Notes under the pieces: generated by a model | The model's input: the letters and a program-made list of their open reading frames with translations, nothing else | Told to the model about the DNA's origin: nothing | The model's database searches: none | Position numbers and translations under genes: made by a program | In this document: piece by piece, positions 58,347 through 64,000 of the stretch | Layout: the number at the start of each line of letters is the position of its first letter | Numbering within the stretch: position 1 is the first letter of the stretch | Assembly: GCA_041749275.1 (NCBI GenBank) | Contig: JBGTBQ010000470.1 | Location: forward strand, 17,050 to 81,049 | DNA: 64,000 nt | Reading direction: 5' to 3' | From: JBGTBQ01 sp041749275 | GTDB taxonomy: Bacteria; Acidobacteriota; Blastocatellia; Pyrinomonadales; Pyrinomonadaceae

Positions 58347-59690
58347 GTGAGTAAAGGTAGTATCTATATCGAAACTTATGGTTGCCAGATGAATGTTTCT
58401 GACACGGAGCGTGCGGCGACACGACTTCGCTCCGCCGGTTATGATCTCACCGCGTCCGCTGATTCCGCAAGTGTAATTATTATTAATAGTTGCTCGGTAA
58501 GGGCCAAGGCTGAACAAAAAGTTTTCAATAGAATTGGGGAAATTCGTCATGCACGCAATCACCTAGAACCCATACTCGGGGTGATGGGTTGCGTAGCGCA
58601 ACTTGAAGGTGAATCCCTCTTCAAACAGTCGTCTTCAATCAGAATGGTTGTGGGACCTGGGGCGATAGATCGTATACCTGAACTGATTGAGCGAAGTGTT
58701 AATGGCGAACGGCAGGTGATTGATATAGCTGGGCGGATTGAAAGTGATGGCTGGGAAGTGTCTCCGGTTGAACGTCATTCAAAGTACGTTGCATTTCTTC
58801 CGGTAATTGAGGGATGTAATAAATTTTGTTCTTATTGTATTGTTCCTTACTCAAGAGGCAGGGAGAAAAGCAGGCTGGCTGTTGATATTTTGCGAGATGC
58901 TCGTCAGTTGTTTGAGGATGGGTATCGAGAGATACAATTGATCGGACAGAATGTTAATAGTTATAGGCCCAAAGCTGATGTCGGGCTTGAGGGATTTGCG
59001 GGCGCGACTCCCTTCTCAAGGCTTTTGCGTGCGGTGGCTTCGACCGGCATCCCGAGGGTTAAATTCACGACATCCTTTCCCAGAGACTTTCATCCAGATA
59101 TAGTGGCGGCAATTGATGAGTATGAGAATCTGTGTAACTGGGTGCATCTGCCTGTTCAATCAGGAAGTGATCGGATTCTTAAAGAGATGCGCCGGGGATA
59201 TAAGATTAAAGATTATCTTCAGCGGGTCGCGTTTATTAAAAATGCGGGCAGAAAGATAGCTTTGACCAGTGATATTATTATCGGCTTTCCGGGTGAATCA
59301 AAAGTGGATTTTGAGCAAACTATGTTGCTCGTCGAGCAATGTCAGTATGATGGCTTATATATCTTTAAGTATTCAGAGAGGTCAGGGACGCCCGCGGCTA
59401 ATAAACCGGATGATGTCTCAAAAGAGGATAAAAAAGATCGCTTTTTAAGGCTTGAACAACTCCAAATGGAAATTCAAAAGGATATTTATAATCAATATGT
59501 AGGACAAAAGGTTGAAGTTCTTGTTGAGGGTTTGAGTGCTAAATCTAAGCTGGATTTAACTGGACATACAACTTGCAATAAAGTCATCAATTTTAGATCT
59601 GACGAGATAGATCTGTTTGGGCGAATTGTTGAGGTAAAAGTGACTGACGCGAAATCCAATAGCCTCTTTGGCACATACTTAAAAGCATGA
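58347..59690 (+). CDS. miaB: tRNA-2-methylthio-N6-dimethylallyladenosine synthase MiaB
   Basis: A 447-residue methylthiotransferase starting at GTG 58347, preceded by GAGGGAG. The N-terminal domain has TYGCQMNVSDTER, NSCSVRAKAEQKV and GVMGCVAQ, which bind the auxiliary 4Fe-4S cluster. The radical SAM core has GCNKFCSYCIVPYSRGREKSR (C-x3-C-x2-C), and the C-terminal TRAM domain is at about 380-447. It adds a methylthio group to i6A37 in tRNA. Family markers favour MiaB over RimO or MtaB. Codon use is A/T-rich. The bifunctional-nuclease-domain gene follows after 36 bases. Confidence 0.93.
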   Translation: MSKGSIYIETYGCQMNVSDTERAATRLRSAGYDLTASADSASVIIINSCSVRAKAEQKVFNRIGEIRHARNHLEPILGVMGCVAQLEGESLFKQSSSIRMVVGPGAIDRIPELIERSVNGERQVIDIAGRIESDGWEVSPVERHSKYVAFLPVIEGCNKFCSYCIVPYSRGREKSRLAVDILRDARQLFEDGYREIQLIGQNVNSYRPKADVGLEGFAGATPFSRLLRAVASTGIPRVKFTTSFPRDFHPDIVAAIDEYENLCNWVHLPVQSGSDRILKEMRRGYKIKDYLQRVAFIKNAGRKIALTSDIIIGFPGESKVDFEQTMLLVEQCQYDGLYIFKYSERSGTPAANKPDDVSKEDKKDRFLRLEQLQMEIQKDIYNQYVGQKVEVLVEGLSAKSKLDLTGHTTCNKVINFRSDEIDLFGRIVEVKVTDAKSNSLFGTYLKA

Positions 59691-59726
59691 TCGTTTATTT
59701 CTTAAAGTGATATATGAGGTGGGCAC

Positions 59727-60212
59727 ATGCAAATTGAAGTGAAAATTAGAGGTTTGATGATGGATCCCAGTAGTGGGACTCCGATTATCATTCTGAAAGA
59801 TGTGAATAGTGAAACGATGTTGCCGATTTGGGTTGGGGCATATGAGGCGAATGCCATTGCGTTGGAGATTGAAAAGATAGCGCCACAGCGGCCAATGACG
59901 CATGATCTTTTACGTAATTTGATCGTTGAAATGGGTGTGAGCGTAGAGCGCGTCGTTGTGACGGAACTGCGGGATAATACATTTTTTGCGGTTATTGAAA
60001 TGCGTAATAGCGCAGGCGATATCCTGACGCTTGATTCTAGGCCCTCGGATGCGATAGCACTTGCCTTGAGGGCGGACTGCCCAATTTTTGTGAATGATGA
60101 AGTGATTCAGGCATCCAGAAATAGCATTTCAGATGGGGAAGTGGATCAGGCGGGGAGTGTAGAAGATGAGTGGCCTGATGTAATCGGCGAGACTGGCGAT
60201 CTTCCGATGTAA
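59727..60212 (+). CDS. Bifunctional nuclease-domain (DUF151) protein
   Basis: A 161-residue protein with the DUF151/BFN domain: VKIRGLMMDPSSGTPIIILKD, LPIWVGAYEANAIALEIEKIAPQRPMTHDLLRNL and DSRPSDAIALALRADCPIFVNDEVI are the conserved blocks. The domain has DNase and RNase activity in some members. The C-terminal 30 residues are acidic and disordered (EVDQAGSVEDEWPDVIGET). It sits between miaB and parA; an RNA-related link with MiaB is possible. Confidence 0.87.
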   Translation: MQIEVKIRGLMMDPSSGTPIIILKDVNSETMLPIWVGAYEANAIALEIEKIAPQRPMTHDLLRNLIVEMGVSVERVVVTELRDNTFFAVIEMRNSAGDILTLDSRPSDAIALALRADCPIFVNDEVIQASRNSISDGEVDQAGSVEDEWPDVIGETGDLPM

Positions 60213-60296
60213 TTGTGAATAGGCGCCCCTTTGCAAAGTAGTATTACTCTTGCTACCTATTGAATTGTTACAAACATTCGTTCCATTGGTCTTGAA

Positions 60297-60322
60297 CCGC
60301 TCAAGCGCTAGCGCTTGAGCGG
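60297..60322 (+). promoter_or_regulatory. 26-bp perfect palindrome at the parA ribosome binding site
   Basis: Two 13-bp arms (CCGCTCAAGCGCT and its complement) meet at 60309/60310 without a spacer. The right end overlaps the GGAGGG ribosome binding site (60321-60326) of parA. It could be an operator for autoregulation or a hairpin that hides the ribosome binding site. It does not resemble the usual parS consensus. Confidence 0.55.
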
Positions 60323-60335
60323 AGGGCGATCTGCA

Positions 60336-61103
60336 TTGAGTGTAGTTATCGCGATAGCGAATCAAAAAGGCGGTGTTGGGAAAACCACCACGGCCATCAA
60401 TCTCGCTGCTGCTTTTGCGCGGCGAGGTCGGAAAGTTTTGCTCTTGGATTTAGATCCTCAAGGTAATAGTTCGATATCTTTTCTTGATCCGCAAACAGTT
60501 GATCTTTCCGCATATGAAATGATGGTTGATGGTGGTGGTGATTTTACGGGATTTGTTTACAGCACACAGATAGAAGGATTGGAGATGGTGCCGTCTAGAA
60601 TAAACCTTGCGAAACTCGAGTCGAAGCTTGTGGGAGACTTTGATGCACCATTTCGCTTGAAAGACCGTTTGGATACATTAAGCAGGGAGAAGGAGTACGA
60701 TGTGATTTTTATAGACACTCCTCCCACGCTCGGTCTGATCACCGTCAATGCGCTAGTTGCCGCAACTCACGTGTTAATACCGATTCAGTCCTCCTATTAT
60801 GCATTAGAGGGCACGGATGATCTGCTTGAGACAATCGAAAAGGTTAAAGCGCGACCTAATCCGAATCTGCGAGTGTTGGGTGTTGTTGTCACCTTACACG
60901 ACAAACGAACCACTTTAGCAAAGGAAGTTTGTGAACAGATCAGGAACGTGTTTGGATCACAAATGTTCGACACGGTGATAACGAAGAGTGTGCGCTTGGA
61001 AGAGTCGCCTGCGTATAAGGAGTCCATCTTCAGTTTTGCTCCAAACTCTTCAGGTGCCTTTGAGTACGCACGACTATGTGAAGAGGTGATTGGACGTGTC
61101 TAA
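60336..61103 (+). CDS. parA: ParA/Soj-type chromosome partitioning ATPase
   Basis: A 255-residue ParA from the TTG at 60336, nine bases after GGAGGG; an in-frame TTG at 60315 lies inside the palindrome and is rejected. The deviant Walker A is KGGVGKT (residues 11-17), typical of the MinD/ParA group, with Walker B IFIDTPPTLGLITVNAL. It lacks an N-terminal helix-turn-helix, so it is the chromosomal Soj type. With ParB it moves replication origins. It overlaps parB by eight bases. Housekeeping parA genes often lie near the replication origin, but no dnaA or DnaA-box cluster was seen here. Confidence 0.92.
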   Translation: MSVVIAIANQKGGVGKTTTAINLAAAFARRGRKVLLLDLDPQGNSSISFLDPQTVDLSAYEMMVDGGGDFTGFVYSTQIEGLEMVPSRINLAKLESKLVGDFDAPFRLKDRLDTLSREKEYDVIFIDTPPTLGLITVNALVAATHVLIPIQSSYYALEGTDDLLETIEKVKARPNPNLRVLGVVVTLHDKRTTLAKEVCEQIRNVFGSQMFDTVITKSVRLEESPAYKESIFSFAPNSSGAFEYARLCEEVIGRV

Positions 61104-61965
61104 GAAGGGGTTGCCGTCTGGCATACGTATGCGACACGATGCACATTATGTCGAAGAATTGGCAGGGCAGAGATCTGCGCCAATTGGTCGGATGATTGCG
61201 GTCGACTTTATAGATCCAAATCCGGAACAGCCACGGGTCGAAATTGGCGACCTGACGGAATTGACAGCCTCTATTAAGGACAGGGGAGTGTTAGAACCAC
61301 TTTTAGTGAAGCCATCGAGGGTGACCGGGCGTTGGATGATTATTGCTGGTGAGCGAAGGTGGCGGGCCGCGCGCGCCGCGGGGTTGCGTGAGGTTCCATG
61401 TATCGAAATGGAGGTGGACGATCACGCTGTAGCGGAGATCGCACTGATTGAAAATATGCAAAGAAAAGATTTAACGGCTTGGGAGGAGGCAGATGGGTTA
61501 GCGTCGTTATGCATGAGATTTGGATATACACACGAAGATGTGGCAAAAAAGGTTGGGAAGAGCAGAACAACTGTCACGGAAGCTTTATCGATAGCAGGAA
61601 TCCCTGAAGAAGTACGTGAAGAATGTCGGCGGGCCGACATTCACGTTAAGTCACTATTGCTGCAAATCGTACGCCAACCGGATATTGAATCGATGAGAGG
61701 AATGGTTAAAGAGATCGCGATGAAGGGTCTGAAGAGAGATGATGCCCGAGCCATCAGGCGAGCACAGAATTATACCGAAAAGCCTATGCGAGCAGAGACT
61801 TATACCTTCAAGCATCAACTACTTCATGAGGGAGTAAGAATAGAATTAAAATTCAATAGAACTGATATTAGTAAGGTTGAGATAGTAAATGCGCTTGAAA
61901 TGATTATTAAAGATATTGATAACGGGATGGCGCTTGGAGGTGCTGATAACGACTCCATAGCCTGA
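61096..61965 (+). CDS. parB: ParB/Spo0J-type partitioning protein
   Basis: A 289-residue ParB from GTG 61096 with GAGGTGA upstream. The N-terminal CTPase domain has NPEQPRVEIGD, the GERRWRAARAAGL box (residues about 79-91) and ALIENMQRKDLTAWEEADG. The DNA-binding part has the helix-turn-helix THEDVAKKVGKSRTTVTEALSIAGIP. The C-terminal dimerisation region is more A/T-rich and less conserved. It loads on parS sites and slides with CTP. No consensus parS was found in the window. Confidence 0.92.
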   Translation: MSKKGLPSGIRMRHDAHYVEELAGQRSAPIGRMIAVDFIDPNPEQPRVEIGDLTELTASIKDRGVLEPLLVKPSRVTGRWMIIAGERRWRAARAAGLREVPCIEMEVDDHAVAEIALIENMQRKDLTAWEEADGLASLCMRFGYTHEDVAKKVGKSRTTVTEALSIAGIPEEVREECRRADIHVKSLLLQIVRQPDIESMRGMVKEIAMKGLKRDDARAIRRAQNYTEKPMRAETYTFKHQLLHEGVRIELKFNRTDISKVEIVNALEMIIKDIDNGMALGGADNDSIA

Positions 61966-61969
61966 GCGC

Positions 61970-62494
61970 CTATTTTTCAATTTTATGTTTGCGGAGTGAG
62001 CGCGCCCATTTTTCGAGCATAGGTTGCAAAGGCTTGAAGAGGCGCGTTCTTAATCTATTATTTTGTTCATGCCAGCCCCTTAGCTGTTTCTCCGTATAGG
62101 TTCTTACATTGCTCTCAAGTTGCATCTTTTTTATAGAGTGACGGAGCGTTATGTAATAGTGTTGGCCTATAAGAGAGAAGAGGATTGCCGCCAAATTGCT
62201 TTTAAATGTTAGGCGTAGAAGTAATCTTTTATAGATTGGTTGTGAGGATGGGAGTAACACTTCTAAAGCAATTTCCGCCCAAGCTTGCTGTGGCCCCTGT
62301 TTAGGGTGATATAGAGCTGGTAGTTGACCGCCAGCCCTTATTTTAACTCTTGGATCGTTTATCAAGTCGACAAATCTTAGGCGATCAAGGCCACGGATGT
62401 GATCCTTGGGTAGGAAATTTATGATGTTTTGAACGACCTTTTCTGTGCTAGGCGGGAGTTTTCCCTGGGCGTGATTTTCAATTTTTATTGGCAT
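61970..62494 (-). CDS. Conserved protein of unknown function
   Basis: A 174-residue protein from the ATG at 62494; a TTG two codons before is also in frame. It contains DRLRFVDLINDPRVKIRAGGQLPALYHPKQGPQQAWAEIALEVLL (about 40-85), then a hydrophobic helix in LAAILFSLIGQHYYITLRHS and a basic helical tail. The LPALYHPK and GQHYYITLRHS blocks look conserved, so I think it is a real, helical, membrane-associated protein of an uncharacterised family. No enzyme motif was seen. It converges on parB with four bases between the stops, and its upstream side is the ISAs1 element. Confidence 0.65.
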   Translation of the reverse strand: MPIKIENHAQGKLPPSTEKVVQNIINFLPKDHIRGLDRLRFVDLINDPRVKIRAGGQLPALYHPKQGPQQAWAEIALEVLLPSSQPIYKRLLLRLTFKSNLAAILFSLIGQHYYITLRHSIKKMQLESNVRTYTEKQLRGWHEQNNRLRTRLFKPLQPMLEKWARSLRKHKIEK

Positions 62495-62557
62495 AGACAA
62501 AGGCGAATTTAAAATAACATATATAGAGTAGTCAAGAAGCCATCAAGATAAACTTAG

Positions 62558-62572
62558 GGCAAGCGCATCTAA
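62558..62572 (+). repeat. ISAs1 left terminal inverted repeat
   Basis: Fifteen bases identical in complement to 63777-63791. The stop codon of the transposase lies inside it (62569-62571). Confidence 0.8.
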
Positions 62573-63705
62573 TTTCTTAGCACTTTGAGCAAGTAGTCAT
62601 GATCCCACCCAGCTTTGAGTTGTTTACGCTTGATGCCAAGCTTGCAACTCTTCTCTTGTTTGAGCAGATTCAGCGCAAGGTGCCGCAAGACGGCGACATT
62701 CTCCGGTGCATGCTCCTTGCGAATCCGACTCGCATCTTCTCGCATCGCCACGTCTAAGCACCAGTGCAAGCTATTCTCTATGCCCCAATGCCCCCGGACT
62801 GCGGCGAGTAACGCCTTGGCGTCAGCCGGCAAACTGCTGACGAAGTAGCGCCGTTCAAGTGTCCGCTCTTTGCCGATCACTTGGCGATCCGCTTCAACCA
62901 ACACGATGGACTGCAAACCCTTCCACGCGGCTTTCTGTGCTAACCACTCAACGTCGGCGGTCGCCCAACAGCGCCGCTCTTCAATGCGCCCGTGATCCTT
63001 CTCCAGGGTCTCTGAGAACGTGTAGGGTATATCCTTGAAGCCAATCTTCTGAGCCCACGCAAAGTAATCCGCCACGTCCTGATGCAGCGTGCCTTGATGG
63101 CCCTTCAAGGCCAGCACGTAATCAGCTTCTCCCTCCACGATTTGCGCGGCAATAGCCCGCTGACACCCCATCGCATCAATCGTCACAATGCAACCCGTCA
63201 ACGCCAAAGCGCGCAGCAGTTCAGGAAGCGCCGTGATCTCATTCGATTTCTCGGTGACCTTGACTTGCCCCAACACCAACCGATTCTCACAGGCCCATGC
63301 ACTGACCATGTGAATCGGACCGAGGTCAGCCGCCGCATCACGCGATGAGCGCAACTGCTTACCATCGAGGGCGACGATCTGCCCACTCGCTATCTTATTA
63401 ACCGACTGCACCCACCGCATAAAGCAGGCCTCGAACTCGTGCGGGTCGAGGCGCGAGAACACCCGGCGGAAAGTGTCCGGCGAGGGAATCCCGTTCGGCA
63501 AGTCGAGAAAAGTCTCGAACCATTCTCGCTTGGCCTTGCCGAACTCCGAGAAATCTTCCCATCCTTCCGCCCCGCAGATCGTCGCGCACATCGCCATCAC
63601 CAGGACATCCAACAACTGATGCAACTTGGTGCGCTCAACGCGCGGGTCAGTCAAGTCGGCAAAGTGTTCTAACAGGCTGCCGGGAGCCGTTGCTGTCATC
63701 ATCAT
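62569..63705 (-). CDS. ISAs1-family transposase
   Basis: A 378-residue DDE transposase of the ISAs1 type. The N-terminal DUF4372-like region has HFADLTDPRVERTKLHQLLDVLVMAMCATICGAEGWEDF and GIPSPDTFRRVFSRLDPHEFE. The catalytic domain begins VALDGKQLRSSRD (first Asp), followed by VTIDAMGCQRAIAAQI, in which the second Asp lies, and the third acidic residue in ENSLHWCLDVAMREDASRIRKEHAPENVA. The frame is intact, so the element may be mobile. The TAG stop falls within the left inverted repeat. Confidence 0.9.
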   Translation of the reverse strand: MMMTATAPGSLLEHFADLTDPRVERTKLHQLLDVLVMAMCATICGAEGWEDFSEFGKAKREWFETFLDLPNGIPSPDTFRRVFSRLDPHEFEACFMRWVQSVNKIASGQIVALDGKQLRSSRDAAADLGPIHMVSAWACENRLVLGQVKVTEKSNEITALPELLRALALTGCIVTIDAMGCQRAIAAQIVEGEADYVLALKGHQGTLHQDVADYFAWAQKIGFKDIPYTFSETLEKDHGRIEERRCWATADVEWLAQKAAWKGLQSIVLVEADRQVIGKERTLERRYFVSSLPADAKALLAAVRGHWGIENSLHWCLDVAMREDASRIRKEHAPENVAVLRHLALNLLKQEKSCKLGIKRKQLKAGWDHDYLLKVLRN

Positions 63706-63776
63706 CTCCTCGCATAGTTCCTCGTGCTGAGATAAAACTCCCGAGAAGATGCCACAATCTCATTTTTACGGCGAAT

Positions 63777-63791
63777 TTAGATGCGCTTGCC
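63777..63791 (-). repeat. ISAs1 right terminal inverted repeat
   Basis: Fifteen bases, complement of 62558-62572, about 70 bases upstream of the transposase start. Confidence 0.8.
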
Positions 63792-63797
63792 TGATGT

Positions 63798-64000
63798 CGG
63801 GACACATTTTTAAGTCTCGCATTTGCAACGATTAACCCCGTTTCGGGGTTGCACGCAAACAGGCCAACTAGCATTGCTCGTCATGTGATGCTCGAAATAC
63901 TGAGCAAAACACAGTTCGGCTGTATCCTTGACAGTTCAAATTCAGTTTGCTAGTGCCTTGCGTAAATGCTGTAGGAACATGATTTACAAAATGTGTCCCG
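63798..64000. mobile_element. 203-bp interval with 13-bp terminal inverted repeats, MITE-like
   Basis: CGGGACACATTTT at 63798-63810 is the perfect complement of the last 13 bases of the window (63988-64000). No gene lies between; there is a short AACCCCG/CGGGGTT hairpin at 63834-63850. This layout suits a miniature inverted-repeat element, or the remnant of an insertion sequence. The ends resemble the GGACACATTTT termini I associate with some IS481-like elements. The sequence TGT directly precedes the left arm, so if the repeat is longer the next bases outside the window should be ACA. Confidence 0.5.

Larger units (their letters stand above)
62557..63792 (-). mobile_element. ISAs1-family insertion sequence
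   Basis: The ends are marked by imperfect inverted repeats. The left one holds GGCAAGCGCATCTAA at 62558-62572 and the right one its exact complement at 63777-63791; beyond it the match continues with a one-base slip. A single transposase gene fills the space. I could not see a convincing target duplication, which may mean an old insertion or that the outer ends are slightly off. Total length of about 1.24 kb is normal for the family. Confidence 0.85.

Noticed and set aside
60297..60322. Palindrome ahead of parA as a parS site
   Set aside because: Its sequence does not resemble the widespread parS consensus (TGTTTCACGTGAAACA type).

Overview
The window is a dense, GC-rich bacterial chromosome segment of about fifty genes on both strands, with an AT-richer stretch at its right end. 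Gene content suggests an acidobacterium, perhaps of the Blastocatellia/Pyrinomonadales group: a DUF255 thioredoxin-fold protein, an ETF-quinone oxidoreductase, a branched E1 pyruvate dehydrogenase, lmo0937-type mini membrane proteins, HTTM-DCC and PqqD/HPrK-type accessory genes. This is inference from gene types; there is no rRNA or tRNA to anchor it.

Layout. 0-16 kb: a stress-type membrane protein coupled to a 54-residue zinc-ribbon membrane protein, an M14 carboxypeptidase, an FtsH-type protease, an Mrr-N-domain protein coupled to a first full-length MutS, the pyruvate dehydrogenase E1-alpha/E1-beta/E2 operon on the minus strand, a GAF-GGDEF protein and an Asn/Met/Ser/Thr-rich lipoprotein. 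16-25 kb: DUF255 protein, ETF-QO, a small HExxH protein, the yicC-gmk-rpoZ operon and an MsbA-type ABC exporter. 25-34 kb: a response regulator coupled to a secreted beta-propeller protein, an OmpA-like protein, a histidine kinase/NtrC-type regulator pair and an O-methyltransferase.

34-43.4 kb is the most interesting region. It looks like a hybrid RiPP (ribosomal peptide) locus. Two tandem precursor genes, both starting with TTG behind matching ribosome binding sites, share an identical 26-residue C-terminal segment; a third copy is decayed. The shared segment matches the lasso-peptide leader pattern (aromatic-x-x-P-x-I/L ... T at position 16) followed by an 11-residue tail. Around them are a PqqD-like recognition protein (B1-like), a transglutaminase-like leader protease (B2-like), an HPr-kinase-like protein, a radical SAM enzyme, a sulfotransferase-like protein, an NTP_transf_5 protein, an HTTM-DCC membrane oxidoreductase, an STN-like secreted protein and an APS-kinase remnant. 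No asparagine-synthetase-like lasso cyclase is present and the tail has no acidic residue, so an ordinary lasso ring seems impossible; the radical SAM enzyme takes the position the cyclase would occupy.

43.4-53.8 kb: threonylcarbamoyl-AMP synthase, peptide-binding lipoprotein and NagZ, a second full-length MutS, then tsaB-rimI, a YdcH-like protein and psd-pssA. 53.8-62.5 kb, AT-richer: a PQQ-type propeller protein, guaA, accA, ssb, miaB, a bifunctional-nuclease-domain protein, parA-parB and an unknown protein. The window closes with an ISAs1-family insertion sequence and, next to it, a 203-bp interval bounded by 13-bp inverted repeats that may be a MITE or part of a further element.
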